Below, one piece after another: positions 39,392 to 50,220 of a stretch of 64,000 bases of DNA. The position numbers and the translations under genes were made by a program. The DNA comes from Providencia stuartii (GTDB lineage: Bacteria; Pseudomonadota; Gammaproteobacteria; Enterobacterales; Enterobacteriaceae): positions 2,170,001 through 2,234,000 of the forward strand of contig NZ_CP119546.1 in NCBI RefSeq assembly GCF_029277985.1, read 5' to 3'. Position 1 is the stretch's first letter. Each line of letters opens with the position of its first letter. The notes under the pieces are model-generated. The model was not told the origin of the DNA. It saw only the letters and a program-made list of their open reading frames with translations, and did no database searches.

Positions 39392-41986
39392 ATGGGTAAA
39401 GCTCTTGTTATCGTGGAGTCCCCGGCAAAAGCCAAAACGATCAATAAGTATCTTGGCAGTGGCTACGTTGTAAAAAGCAGCGTCGGCCACATTCGCGATC
39501 TGCCGAAAAGCGGGTCCGGCTCACAAAAGAGTACAGGCTCATCTACCGACAAAACTAAAAAGGTTAAAAAAGACCCTCAAACAGCGCTTGTGAAACGTAT
39601 GGGGGTTGATCCTTACCATGGTTGGAAGGCGAATTACCAGATATTGCCAGGTAAGGAAAAAGTCGTTTCTGAATTACAAGCGTTAGCGGAAGATGCAGAT
39701 CATGTCTATCTTGCGACGGACCTTGACCGTGAAGGGGAAGCAATTGCATGGCATTTACGCGAAGTGATTGGAGGCGATGATTCTCGCTTCAGTCGTGTCG
39801 TGTTCAATGAAATTACTAAAAATGCGATTACTCAAGCATTTGAAAACCCAGGTGAGTTAAACATTGACAGGGTCAATGCTCAACAAGCACGCCGTTTTAT
39901 GGATCGTGTTGTGGGTTATATGGTATCGCCTTTATTGTGGAAAAAAGTTGCGCGTGGTTTATCCGCGGGGCGTGTGCAATCCGTTGCGGTACGTTTGATT
40001 GTTGAACGTGAACGTGAAATTAAAGCGTTTGTGCCGGAAGAGTATTGGGAGCTTCATGCAGATCTTGCTGACAAAAATATTGCAGCATTACGTATGGAAG
40101 TCACACACCAATTAGGTAAACCTTTCAAGCCAGTTACAAAAGCTCAGACCGAAGCGGCGGTGAGCGTGCTTGAAAAAGCTCGTTTCCAAGTTGTTGATCG
40201 TGAAGATCGACCAACGTCAAGTAAACCAAGCGCACCTTTTATCACATCGACATTACAACAGGCGGCAAGTACTCGTCTAGGTTTCGGTGTGAAAAAAACC
40301 ATGATGATGGCTCAGCGTCTTTATGAAGCGGGTTATATCACTTATATGCGTACTGACTCAACGAACTTGAGCCAAGACGCAATCAATATGGCGCGTGGTT
40401 ACATCAATGACAATTTTGGTGAGAAATATTTACCAAAAGAAGCTAACGTTTACACGAGCAAAGATAATTCGCAGGAAGCTCACGAAGCAATTCGTCCGTC
40501 AAGTGTTGATGTCTTAACTGATTCACTAAAAGACATGGAAGCTGATGCGAAAAAACTTTACCAGTTGATTTGGAATCAATTTGTGGCTTGTCAGATGACA
40601 CCTGCAAAATATGATTCGACGACATTAACGGTGAAAGCGGGTGATTTTGAGCTAAAAGCCAAAGGGCGTACTTTACGTTTCGATGGTTGGACGCGTGTCA
40701 TGCCTGCTCTGCGTAAAAACGATGAAGATAAAACATTGCCACCAATTCAGGTGGGCTCTGAATTGTCACTCGTTGAACTGCTAGCAAGTCAGCACTTTAC
40801 TAAGCCTCCAGCACGTTTTAGTGAAGCCTCTTTGGTTAAAGAGCTCGAGAAACGTGGCATTGGTCGCCCATCAACTTATGCGGCAATTATCTCGACTATT
40901 CAAGATAGGGGTTACGTTAAAGTTGAAAACCGCCGTTTCTATGCAGAAAAAATGGGTGAAATCGTCACTGATAGATTGGAAGAAAACTTTAACGATCTGA
41001 TGAACTACGATTTCACGGCACGTATGGAAAATCAACTTGACCATATTGCTAACCATGAAGCTGAATGGAAAGCCGTGTTAGATGAATTCTTCTCTGACTT
41101 TAGCAAGCAGTTGGATATTGCAGAGAAAGAGCCTGAAGAAGGTGGAATGCGTACTAACCCAATGGTGATCACATCAATTACTTGTCCTGATTGTGAACGT
41201 CATATGGGAATTCGTACTGCATCAACCGGTGTATTCCTTGGTTGTGAAGGCTACGCGCTTCCACCAAAAGAACGTTGTAAGAAAACCATCAATTTGATAC
41301 CTGAACATGAAGTATTGAATATACTTGAGGGTGATGATGCGGAAACTAATGCGTTACGTGCTAAGCGCCGTTGCCCGAAATGTGGCACAGCGATGGATAG
41401 CTACTTGATTGATAATCAACGTAAATTGCATGTTTGCGGTAATAACCCAGCCTGTGAAGGTTATGAGATTGAAGAGGGTGAATTCCGTATTAAAGGCTAT
41501 GATGGCCCTGTCATTGAATGTGACAAATGTGGTTCTGAAATGCACCTAAAAACAGGGCGCTTTGGGCCTTATATGGGATGCACAAATGAAGAGTGTAAAA
41601 ACACGCGTAAGATCTTAAAAAATGGTGAGATTGCCCCACCAAAAGAAGATCCGGTTCCCTTGCCTGAATTGCCATGTGAGAAATCAGACGCTTATTTTGT
41701 ATTGCGTGATGGTGCTGCTGGGGTATTTCTTGCGGCAAACACGTTCCCTAAATCGCGTGAAACTCGAGCACCTCTGGTGGAAGAACTGCAACGCTTCAAG
41801 GACCGATTGCCTGAAAAGCTAAAATATTTAGCAGATGCGCCAGCGCAAGACCCAGAAGGTAATCCAACAGTGGTACGTTTTAGCCGTAAAACCAAGCAAC
41901 AATATGTCTCTTCTGAGAAAAATGGCAAAGCGACGGGTTGGAGTGCATTTTTTGTAGACGGTAAATGGGAAGCAAAAGAGAAGTAA
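39392..41986 (+). CDS. topA: DNA topoisomerase I
   Basis: Type IA topoisomerase that relaxes negative supercoils. TOPRIM domain at the N-terminus ([32 protein letters not shown]), catalytic tyrosine at 318 in [13 protein letters not shown], and three C-terminal Cys4 zinc ribbons (CPDC...C, CPKC...C, CDKC...C) followed by a zinc-free DNA-binding tail. 864 residues versus 865 in E. coli. Confidence 0.98.
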   Translation: MGKALVIVESPAKAKTINKYLGSGYVVKSSVGHIRDLPKSGSGSQKSTGSSTDKTKKVKKDPQTALVKRMGVDPYHGWKANYQILPGKEKVVSELQALAEDADHVYLATDLDREGEAIAWHLREVIGGDDSRFSRVVFNEITKNAITQAFENPGELNIDRVNAQQARRFMDRVVGYMVSPLLWKKVARGLSAGRVQSVAVRLIVEREREIKAFVPEEYWELHADLADKNIAALRMEVTHQLGKPFKPVTKAQTEAAVSVLEKARFQVVDREDRPTSSKPSAPFITSTLQQAASTRLGFGVKKTMMMAQRLYEAGYITYMRTDSTNLSQDAINMARGYINDNFGEKYLPKEANVYTSKDNSQEAHEAIRPSSVDVLTDSLKDMEADAKKLYQLIWNQFVACQMTPAKYDSTTLTVKAGDFELKAKGRTLRFDGWTRVMPALRKNDEDKTLPPIQVGSELSLVELLASQHFTKPPARFSEASLVKELEKRGIGRPSTYAAIISTIQDRGYVKVENRRFYAEKMGEIVTDRLEENFNDLMNYDFTARMENQLDHIANHEAEWKAVLDEFFSDFSKQLDIAEKEPEEGGMRTNPMVITSITCPDCERHMGIRTASTGVFLGCEGYALPPKERCKKTINLIPEHEVLNILEGDDAETNALRAKRRCPKCGTAMDSYLIDNQRKLHVCGNNPACEGYEIEEGEFRIKGYDGPVIECDKCGSEMHLKTGRFGPYMGCTNEECKNTRKILKNGEIAPPKEDPVPLPELPCEKSDAYFVLRDGAAGVFLAANTFPKSRETRAPLVEELQRFKDRLPEKLKYLADAPAQDPEGNPTVVRFSRKTKQQYVSSEKNGKATGWSAFFVDGKWEAKEK

Positions 41987-42014
41987 CATTCTTTATATTG
42001 CCCCTCTAAAAGCC

Positions 42015-42045
42015 AAAGGCGATAGACGATTCTATCGCCTTTTTC
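42015..42045 (+). terminator. topA terminator
   Basis: AAAGGCGATAG (42015-42025) pairs with CTATCGCCTTT (42032-42042), followed by T-rich sequence. Confidence 0.9.
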
Positions 42046-42065
42046 TCTGTAAGAACTCAAATAAT

Positions 42066-42121
42066 TTTCAGGGGTGACATAGGGTTCATCCTCTCCCCCT
42101 GAAATCCCATCTTTGATGAAC
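42066..42121 (+). other. Candidate H-type pseudoknot between topA and sodC
   Basis: TTTCAGGGG (42066-42074) pairs perfectly with CCCCTGAAA (42096-42104). GTTCATC inside the loop (42084-42090) can pair with GATGAAC downstream (42115-42121). Together these can form a pseudoknot just after the topA terminator. Whether it is transcribed is unknown. Confidence 0.3.
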
Positions 42122-42244
42122 GGTTTATTATCTTTATCACTTTTCAGGCGCAGTCTTAAAAATGCGTATATTTAGGTTAAGTATTGATTTATGTGGCTAA
42201 CCGCAAAGCAATATGATGCGGGTTTGCTATGCTGATAAATAGCG

Positions 42245-42274
42245 AATATCAATAGTTATCAGTTTATTGATATT
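42245..42274. repeat. Perfect inverted repeat upstream of sodC
   Basis: AATATCAATA (42245-42254) and TATTGATATT (42265-42274) flank a 10-nt spacer, 80 bp before sodC. It resembles an operator for a dimeric regulator. No regulator is assigned. Confidence 0.45.
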
Positions 42275-42353
42275 TATCCGCTTTTTAGCAACAAACGCAA
42301 TAATCAATGTAACGATATAAACGTATAAAAATAGACCCACGACTGGAGGTAGA

Positions 42354-42878
42354 ATGAAATTAAAAATGTGTTTACTCGCTGGTTTACTCACCGCTTTTGC
42401 AGCTAACGCAGCGGAAAAAACAGTAGTCTTGAAAGAAGCAACTCCACAAGGTGAAGGTAAAGCCATTGGTGAGGTTGTTATTTCCGAAACGGATTATGGG
42501 TTACTGTTCTCACCAAAATTAACAGGCCTACAAGGCGGGGTTCATGGCTTCCATATTCATGAAAACCCAAGCTGTGAAGCTGGCGAAAAAGAAGGTAAAA
42601 CAGTGCCTGCATTAAAAGCGGGTGGGCATATGGATCCAGCGAAAACCGGCGTTCACAAAGGCCCTTATGATAAAACAGGTCACTTAGGTGATTTACCTGG
42701 TCTAGTTGTTGATGCTAAAGGTAATGCGGATTATGCCGTATTAGCGCCACGCTTAAAAACACTCAAAGACGTTGAAAACCGTGCTCTAATGGTGCACGTT
42801 GGCGGGGATAATTACTCTGACCATCCGGAAGCGCTAGGGGGTGGTGGAGATCGTATGGCGTGCGGTGTTATTAAATAA
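42354..42878 (+). CDS. sodC: Periplasmic Cu,Zn superoxide dismutase
   Basis: Converts superoxide to hydrogen peroxide in the periplasm. Signal peptide MKLKMCLLAGLLTAFAANA, then the Cu,Zn SOD fold with copper ligands in HGFHIHE and MVHVGGDN, the bridging and zinc ligands in GGHMDP and HKGPYDKTGHLGDLP, and the disulfide pair at NPSCE and MACGV. 174 residues, typical of bacterial SodC. GGAGG precedes the ATG. In E. coli topA is followed by cysB, so sodC here is lineage-specific placement. Confidence 0.96.
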   Translation: MKLKMCLLAGLLTAFAANAAEKTVVLKEATPQGEGKAIGEVVISETDYGLLFSPKLTGLQGGVHGFHIHENPSCEAGEKEGKTVPALKAGGHMDPAKTGVHKGPYDKTGHLGDLPGLVVDAKGNADYAVLAPRLKTLKDVENRALMVHVGGDNYSDHPEALGGGGDRMACGVIK

Positions 42879-42898
42879 TACTGTATGTAAATACAGTT
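42879..42898. promoter_or_regulatory. LexA (SOS) box 1
   Basis: TACTGTATGTAAATACAGTT begins at the base after the sodC stop. It contains CTG-N10-CAG and matches 17 of 20 positions of the E. coli LexA consensus. No gene lies in the usual position behind it. Confidence 0.65.
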
Positions 42899-42934
42899 AT
42901 TAGGGAAACCCGACGAAAAATCAATCTTACTATG

Positions 42935-42970
42935 AGGCTCTGAGGTATTCAGGGCCTTTAATTTATTTTT
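42935..42970 (+). terminator. Hairpin with T-rich tail after sodC
   Basis: AGGCTCTGA (42935-42943) pairs with TCAGGGCCT (42949-42957, one G-T pair), followed by TTAATTTATTTTTATT. It would end sodC transcripts or a short RNA started at LexA box 1. Confidence 0.7.
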
Positions 42971-42999
42971 ATTAAGAGAAGGGTGGTGCTGAATTCATG

Positions 43000-43025
43000 G
43001 GTAACTGTATAAATATACAGTTACC
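43000..43025. promoter_or_regulatory. LexA (SOS) box 2 within a 26-bp palindrome
   Basis: AACTGTATAAATATACAGTT (43003-43022) has CTG-N10-CAG and matches 17 of 20 LexA consensus positions. It is the core of a perfect palindrome with 12-bp arms (GGTAACTGTATA and its complement) and a 2-nt centre. Confidence 0.65.
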
Positions 43026-43040
43026 TGTATTTGTCAGAAC

Positions 43041-43073
43041 TAACAAAGGCACTCATTGCTAGCGCCTTTGTTA
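43041..43073 (-). terminator. Hairpin after the M13 peptidase gene
   Basis: TAACAAAGGC (43041-43050) pairs with GCCTTTGTTA (43064-43073), just beyond the peptidase stop. The minus-strand tail is only weakly T-rich. Confidence 0.65.
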
Positions 43074-43081
43074 ATGGTTAA

Positions 43082-45115
43082 TTACCAAATACGGATACGC
43101 TGTTCTGGCTCAAGATATAATTTGTTATCTTTATCAACAGAGAATGTTTGATACCATTCATCCATATTTCGTACGACACCATTCGCTCTGAATTGGTTTG
43201 GGCTATGCGGGTCGGTTAAGATTTTGTTTCGTTCAGATTCTTTATTTGACAGTTCTTGCCAAGTTCTTGCCCAAGAAATGAAGAAACGTTGTAATCCCGT
43301 TGTGCCATCAATAATAGGTGCTTCACCATTTGGGTAATTCTCTTTGACGAATTGCTTATACGCGCTCAGCGCGATATTAAGGCCGCCCAAATCACCAATA
43401 TTTTCCCCTAATGTGAGTTGACCATTCACTTTTTGGCCATCGACACGAAAGCCATCATATTGCTCAACTAATTTATCAGTTTTCTGCTTGAAGTGTTGTT
43501 TTGAAGCATCACTCCACCAGTTACGAAGTTGCCCTGTACCATCATATAAGCTTCCTTGATCATCGAACCCATGGCCCATTTCATGGCCGATGACAGCGCC
43601 AATAGCGCCGTAGTTATAAGCAGGGTCAACATTAGGGTCAAAGAATGGCGCCTGCAAAATTGCGGCAGGGAATACAATCTCATTTTGAACAGGATTAAAA
43701 TACGCATTAATGGTTTGAGGTGTCATTCCCCATTCCCATTGACGAACCGGTTGTCCTATTTTGCTCATGTTATCCTGATAGGACCAATTCAAGACTTGCT
43801 TATAGTTATCCAATAAAGTATCAGGCTTTAAATTAATGCTACTAAAATCATTCCACTTATCAGGGTAGCCTACTTTAACGGTAAATTGTTCAAGCTTTTT
43901 GAGCGCTTCTTCACGCGTTGGGTTATCCATCCAGTCATTATCTTTTAAGCGTGAATTGAAAGTGCCTCTAATATAACTCACCAGCTCAGTAATTTTAGCT
44001 TTTGATTCAGGGTCAAAATATTTCTCGACATAAATCTGGCCCATCGGCTCGCCTTGTAAACGGTTTACTGTTTCAAGAGCACGTTCTTTGCGGGATCTTT
44101 GTTTTTCAATACCATTCAATTTACGTGAATAAAAATCAAATCTAGCGTCAGAATAATCACGGTTTAAATAGGGTGCTTGGTCGCTTAAATAATGAAAACG
44201 TAGATAGTCTTGAAGTGTCGAGACGGGGGTATCAGCATAGATTTTCGCTAACTGTTTTACAGCACTATCATTTTCCACAATGACCTTATTCAATTGTTTG
44301 TTTGAAAGTTGCCATTGATTTATGAAGTTATCCCACTCAAATCCTTCAGTGAAATTTTTCATTTCATCGAGCGTCATGGGGTGATAATTTTTGATCGTAT
44401 CGCGACGTGCTTCTGGGCTCCAATGTACCTGAGCCATGGATTTTTCTAGAGCAAAAATTTGCTGAGCTTTCTGCTCAACCTCTTTTTCACCCGCTAAGTT
44501 TAAGATTGTTGCGATATAAGCAATATAGTTTTTGCGAATATCTTCCATCTGAGGGGTGTCGTCGAGATAATAATTACGATTCGGTAAGCCTAAACCGCCT
44601 TGACCAAGGTATAAAACATAAGTATCAGGTTGTTTGGCATCAAGGTCGACCCAATAAGAAATAAATGGCGTATAAGCAGGTAATGCCATCAATTTGCTAA
44701 TATCATTATGGTTTTTCGCATGGCTAATGGCATCTAACTCTTCCTTAAGAGGCGCAATGCCAGTTTTTTCGATGGCCTCTTCATTAAGGTAGCTAGCATA
44801 CAAGTTACGAATATTTGTTTGATTATGATTGAGCGTGTTGGCCGGCGCGTTTTGAAGTTGGTCGATAATACTTTGTAGCTGCTTTTCTGTGGTTAGGTAT
44901 AACTCAACAAACGAGTTGATGCGTGGCATACCGGTAGGGATCTTTGCCTTACTGATCCAATCCTGATTCACGTAGCGATAAAAATCATCACCAGAAGCGA
45001 TGTTGTCTGATAAAACAATCTTTTGATTTCCATAGGAAATTTCTTTGGCATACAGCTGAGGGGCCATGGCGATAGTCGACATACTGATAATGAGCGCCAA
45101 AATGTTTTTCTGCAT
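43082..45115 (-). CDS. Exported M13-family (neprilysin/PepO-like) zinc metallopeptidase
   Basis: Probable periplasmic endopeptidase cutting short peptides. A signal peptide (MQKNILALIISMSTIAMAPQLYA) is followed by the M13 N-terminal domain (DNIASGDDFYRYVNQDW) and the catalytic domain with HEMGH at 511-515 and GENIGD with the third zinc ligand Glu at 571. The terminal Trp is typical of the family. 677 residues. The name pepO is often used for such genes but I leave it blank. Divergent from cysB and absent from this site in E. coli. Confidence 0.92.
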   Translation of the reverse strand: MQKNILALIISMSTIAMAPQLYAKEISYGNQKIVLSDNIASGDDFYRYVNQDWISKAKIPTGMPRINSFVELYLTTEKQLQSIIDQLQNAPANTLNHNQTNIRNLYASYLNEEAIEKTGIAPLKEELDAISHAKNHNDISKLMALPAYTPFISYWVDLDAKQPDTYVLYLGQGGLGLPNRNYYLDDTPQMEDIRKNYIAYIATILNLAGEKEVEQKAQQIFALEKSMAQVHWSPEARRDTIKNYHPMTLDEMKNFTEGFEWDNFINQWQLSNKQLNKVIVENDSAVKQLAKIYADTPVSTLQDYLRFHYLSDQAPYLNRDYSDARFDFYSRKLNGIEKQRSRKERALETVNRLQGEPMGQIYVEKYFDPESKAKITELVSYIRGTFNSRLKDNDWMDNPTREEALKKLEQFTVKVGYPDKWNDFSSINLKPDTLLDNYKQVLNWSYQDNMSKIGQPVRQWEWGMTPQTINAYFNPVQNEIVFPAAILQAPFFDPNVDPAYNYGAIGAVIGHEMGHGFDDQGSLYDGTGQLRNWWSDASKQHFKQKTDKLVEQYDGFRVDGQKVNGQLTLGENIGDLGGLNIALSAYKQFVKENYPNGEAPIIDGTTGLQRFFISWARTWQELSNKESERNKILTDPHSPNQFRANGVVRNMDEWYQTFSVDKDNKLYLEPEQRIRIW

Positions 45116-46412
<1,297 letters not shown>

Positions 46413-46716
46413 TGACACCTTTCAACCCCTTTCTTTACCTTATGTCGCCTGTTTTTATGCGCGACATAAGGTTTCTATTTAAGTCATTTAATGATTACTC
46501 ATAAGACGAGCGAATTTCTCATATTATATTTCGATACCTATTTTTCTTAAATTTTTTTGTGTTTTTTGATGAAAAGCACAGAGAATTTAAGGATTTGACA
46601 CAAAATCCATAAAGTAAATATTTTCAGCAACTATAATTACAAGTAATTAACAAAACATTGTGAATTTGTTAGGCAAGTAAGATGACCCATAATCATCATA
46701 AAACCAAGGAGGAGTT
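46413..46716. other. cysB-acnA intergenic region
   Basis: 304 bp holding the cysB terminator and the acnA promoter region. The small genes ymiA and yciX found here in E. coli are not visible. An AAGGAGG ribosome binding site precedes acnA. Confidence 0.5.
46437..46478 (+). terminator. cysB terminator
   Basis: ACCTTATGTCGC (46437-46448) pairs perfectly with GCGACATAAGGT (46461-46472), followed by TTTCTATTT. Confidence 0.85.
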
Positions 46717-49389
46717 ATGTCGTTGAGTCTAAAAACACAGAGTGCATCAACACTCAGTGTCGGAAGCAAGCTCTATAATTACTTCAGTTTGCCGATTGCT
46801 ACTAAACAACTCGGTGATGCTACTAAGCTACCCAAATCCCTCAAAGTCCTACTTGAAAATCTGTTGCGTAATATTGATGGCAAATCAGTGGTCGAAGCTG
46901 ATTTGCAAGCGATCATCGATTGGCAAAAAACGGGGCATGCTGAGAGAGAAATAGCTTATCGACCCGCTAGGGTACTGATGCAAGACTTTACAGGGGTACC
47001 GGCGGTTGTTGATTTGGCTGCGATGCGTGAAGCGGTGAAATCGTTAGGTGGTAATGTTAATCAAGTCAATCCGTTGTCTCCGGTGGATCTTGTTATTGAC
47101 CACTCGGTGATGGTTGATGAATTTGCGACCGACAAAGCATTTGATGATAACGTTGAAATTGAAATGAAGCGCAACCATGAACGTTATCTCTTTTTGCGTT
47201 GGGGACAAAAAGCGTTTAACCGCTTTAGAGTCGTTCCACCGGGTACTGGTATTTGCCACCAAGTGAATTTAGAGTACCTCGGTAAAGCAGTGTGGTATGA
47301 AAAAATTGATGGTCAATTATATGCCTACCCAGATACTTTAGTGGGTACCGATTCACATACAACCATGATCAATGGCCTTGGTGTATTAGGCTGGGGGGTT
47401 GGGGGAATTGAGGCTGAGGCCGCTATGCTCGGTCAACCCGTTTCAATGCTCATCCCTGATGTTGTCGGGTTTAAACTGACAGGCAAATTACGTGAAGGTA
47501 TTACTGCAACGGACTTAGTTTTAACGGTCACACAAATGCTACGTAAGCATGGTGTGGTTGGTAAGTTTGTTGAGTTTTATGGTGATGGCCTTGCGGATTT
47601 ACCATTGGCGGATAGGGCAACGATCGCGAACATGTCGCCAGAATACGGTGCGACCTGTGGTTTCTTCCCTGTAGATAATGTCACATTAGAGTATATGAAG
47701 CTAACAGGACGCAGTGATGATGAAATTGCGTTGGTGGAAGCTTATTCTAAAGAGCAAGGTTTATGGCGTCATGCCGGTGATGAACCGATCTTTACGAGCA
47801 CCTTAGAGCTTGATATGTCGACAGTGGAATCCAGTTTAGCAGGGCCTAAGCGTCCACAAGATCGCGTCGAACTGAGCCAAGTACCAAAAGCGTTTCAAGC
47901 CGCTGTCGAATTGGAACTGAATAAAAAAGATAAAGCGGCACATCCAACGGTAAATTATCAAGGACAAACCTTTGACATGACCGATGGTGCTGTTGTCATC
48001 GCGGCAATAACATCTTGTACAAATACCTCAAACCCAAGTGTCCTAATGGCTGCTGGGCTATTAGCGAAAAAAGCAGTAGAAAAAGGCTTAACGCGTCAAC
48101 CCTGGGTTAAATCTTCTTTAGCGCCGGGTTCTAAAGTGGTTACCGACTATTTAGCTTTAGCCGGTTTGACGCCGTATTTAGACAAATTAGGCTTTAATCT
48201 TGTGGGTTATGGTTGTACAACTTGTATCGGTAACTCAGGTCCATTACCAGAACCGATTGAACAAGCGATCAAAGAGAGCGATTTAACCGTAGGGGCGGTA
48301 TTATCTGGAAACCGCAACTTTGAAGGGCGGATCCATCCTTTAGTCAAAACCAATTGGCTTGCGTCACCACCGCTGGTGGTTGCCTATGCACTCGCGGGCA
48401 ACATGAATATCAATGTCAAAACAGACCCGCTAGGTAAAGATCATCAAGGTAATGATGTCTACCTGAAAGATATTTGGCCATCAAGCGCTGAAATTGCCCA
48501 AGCGGTTGAAAAAGTGAAAACAGAAATGTTCCGTAAAGAATACAGTGCTGTTTTTGATGGAGACGAAGCATGGCAAGCATTACAGGTTGAAAGCTCCTCT
48601 ACTTATCACTGGCAGGAGGATTCTACCTATATCCGTCATCCACCTTTCTTTGAAGGGATGAAGGCGGAACCAGAGGTTGTTCAGGATATCCATGGAGCGC
48701 ATATTCTGGCCATATTAGGCGATTCAGTCACAACGGACCATATTTCTCCAGCAGGGAATATTAAGGTAGATAGTCCAGCGGGACGCTACTTGCAGGAACA
48801 TGGTGTGGCTGTCGCTGATTTTAACTCCTACGGTTCTCGCCGTGGTAACCATGAAGTGATGATGCGTGGTACGTTTGCAAATATTCGTATTCGTAATGAA
48901 ATGGTGCCAGGGGTTGAAGGTGGCTATACAAAACATATTCCAACAGGCAAACAAATGGCAATTTATGATGCCGCCATGCTGTACCAAAAAGAAAAATTGC
49001 CTTTAGCCATCATTGCCGGTAAGGAATATGGTTCTGGTTCGAGTCGAGATTGGGCAGCAAAAGGCACTAATTTGCTGGGTGTTCGCGTGGTGATTGCAGA
49101 ATCTTATGAGCGTATTCACCGTTCTAACCTCATTGGTATGGGGGTTATTCCTCTGGAATTCCCACAAGGCACCACGCGTAAAACGCTGGGGCTTAAAGGT
49201 GATGAGCGTATAGATGTTGAGTACTTGCAATCCATTGAGCCGGGTCAACATATCGTGGTGAAAATCACCTATGGAGATGGGCAGGTGAAAGAAATCGCCA
49301 CACGTTGCCGCATTGATACAGCCACCGAGATGGAATATTACCGAAATGGCGGTATCTTGCATTATGTGATCCGTCAAATGCTGCACTAA
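46717..49389 (+). CDS. acnA: Aconitate hydratase A
   Basis: [4Fe-4S] enzyme interconverting citrate and isocitrate in the TCA cycle; AcnA is the stress-associated form and its apoprotein can bind mRNA. Cluster cysteines are at 434 (TSCTNTSNP), 500 and 503 ([13 protein letters not shown]). Substrate-binding [21 protein letters not shown] and the swivelling domain [12 protein letters not shown] are intact. 890 residues versus 891 in E. coli. Confidence 0.98.
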   Translation: MSLSLKTQSASTLSVGSKLYNYFSLPIATKQLGDATKLPKSLKVLLENLLRNIDGKSVVEADLQAIIDWQKTGHAEREIAYRPARVLMQDFTGVPAVVDLAAMREAVKSLGGNVNQVNPLSPVDLVIDHSVMVDEFATDKAFDDNVEIEMKRNHERYLFLRWGQKAFNRFRVVPPGTGICHQVNLEYLGKAVWYEKIDGQLYAYPDTLVGTDSHTTMINGLGVLGWGVGGIEAEAAMLGQPVSMLIPDVVGFKLTGKLREGITATDLVLTVTQMLRKHGVVGKFVEFYGDGLADLPLADRATIANMSPEYGATCGFFPVDNVTLEYMKLTGRSDDEIALVEAYSKEQGLWRHAGDEPIFTSTLELDMSTVESSLAGPKRPQDRVELSQVPKAFQAAVELELNKKDKAAHPTVNYQGQTFDMTDGAVVIAAITSCTNTSNPSVLMAAGLLAKKAVEKGLTRQPWVKSSLAPGSKVVTDYLALAGLTPYLDKLGFNLVGYGCTTCIGNSGPLPEPIEQAIKESDLTVGAVLSGNRNFEGRIHPLVKTNWLASPPLVVAYALAGNMNINVKTDPLGKDHQGNDVYLKDIWPSSAEIAQAVEKVKTEMFRKEYSAVFDGDEAWQALQVESSSTYHWQEDSTYIRHPPFFEGMKAEPEVVQDIHGAHILAILGDSVTTDHISPAGNIKVDSPAGRYLQEHGVAVADFNSYGSRRGNHEVMMRGTFANIRIRNEMVPGVEGGYTKHIPTGKQMAIYDAAMLYQKEKLPLAIIAGKEYGSGSSRDWAAKGTNLLGVRVVIAESYERIHRSNLIGMGVIPLEFPQGTTRKTLGLKGDERIDVEYLQSIEPGQHIVVKITYGDGQVKEIATRCRIDTATEMEYYRNGGILHYVIRQMLH

Positions 49390-49408
49390 TTTTTGGCATT
49401 TGTTGGTT

Positions 49409-49447
49409 AAAAACGCCCATATGTATTTTTACAATGGGCGTTTTTTA
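49409..49447 (+). terminator. acnA terminator
   Basis: AAAACGCCCAT (49410-49420) pairs with ATGGGCGTTTT (49434-49444) across a 13-nt loop, leading into a T-run. Confidence 0.9.
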
Positions 49448-49484
49448 TTGTTATTTCGCAATATAATGCGATTAACTTCAGGTT

Positions 49485-49652
49485 ATGATGATGTTGCTGT
49501 TAGGCTCTATGAATGGATGTACAGAGTGTTTTTTGGGTGGCGAAATACATTTTGCGGTCGGTAAGGGGGGAATAACTGCTCACAGGGGGATAAAAATGCG
49601 TAAGGAGTGGGGACGTATTTTTAAATCGGCGGATACAAATAGCGTATATTGA
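49485..49652 (+). CDS. Possible small ORF upstream of the 154-residue gene
   Basis: Open frame of up to 55 codons starting with three consecutive ATGs. The third (49491) has CAGG about 8 nt upstream. The product would begin MLLLGSMNGCTECF and end in a basic stretch. I see no family resemblance, and an ORF this short can arise by chance, so this is only a possibility. Confidence 0.15.
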   Translation: MMMLLLGSMNGCTECFLGGEIHFAVGKGGITAHRGIKMRKEWGRIFKSADTNSVY

Positions 49653-49707
49653 TATTCGATAAGATATAAACGGGCTAATGAAATGATCTAACGTAAAGGA
49701 AAAAGAT

Positions 49708-50172
49708 ATGGCAGATATTAATGCAACGGATTTTTACAAAGGTGCACTTTGGGCTGCAGATATTCTCGTCTCTACCTCGTCAAGTTCGTCAAGTCATCAT
49801 TATCAAAATGAAGTTCGAGATATTCTTGAACATATTCCAAATTTATATTCCATTGTGATGCAAACACCCGAAACTGAAGTTTGTGATCTCCGTTTATTGG
49901 TAGATAAAGAATTCCCATTAGGTCGTCATGCGGATTATGTCGCAATAGATATAGTCCCCTTATCTCAAAACAACGATATTGTGGCCATGCCAGAAAAAGT
50001 AGCCAATTTGGATGAAATGTCTCACTCAAGGGCGGATATCGCCTGCTGGGGAGTGGCTGCAAAGACTGCCGATGAAAAGCAAAAATTGTTGATTACAGGA
50101 CTACATGACCCAAGTGTTGCGCAAAGTTATGCCCTACGATTAACAGAACAACTTAACAGGCAAAAAGGGTAA
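49708..50172 (+). CDS. Conserved-looking protein of unknown function, 154 residues
   Basis: I do not recognise this protein. It is soluble-looking, without signal peptide or membrane segment. It has a Ser/His-rich stretch near residues 23-32 (TSSSSSSHH), two cysteines (in EVCDLR and DIACWG), and mixed alpha/beta character. AAAGGAAAAAG precedes the ATG. Upstream lies the acnA terminator, downstream the convergent hemB terminator, so it is probably monocistronic. E. coli has no counterpart at this site. Confidence 0.8.
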   Translation: MADINATDFYKGALWAADILVSTSSSSSSHHYQNEVRDILEHIPNLYSIVMQTPETEVCDLRLLVDKEFPLGRHADYVAIDIVPLSQNNDIVAMPEKVANLDEMSHSRADIACWGVAAKTADEKQKLLITGLHDPSVAQSYALRLTEQLNRQKG

Positions 50173-50177
50173 ATGAA

Positions 50178-50209
50178 AATGCCCGTTAATGAATGCATTA
50201 ACGGGCACT
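50178..50209 (-). terminator. hemB terminator
   Basis: TGCCCGTTAATG (50180-50191) pairs perfectly with CATTAACGGGCA (50196-50207). The minus-strand tail ATTTTCATTT is T-rich. The convergent gene may also use the hairpin. Confidence 0.85.
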
Positions 50210-50220
50210 GTAGACAATCA

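Noticed and set aside
42997..43062. 21-codon ORF (MGNCINIQLPVF...) overlapping LexA box 2
   Set aside because: Its start lies inside or before the operator, the ribosome binding site is poorly spaced, and the length is compatible with chance.
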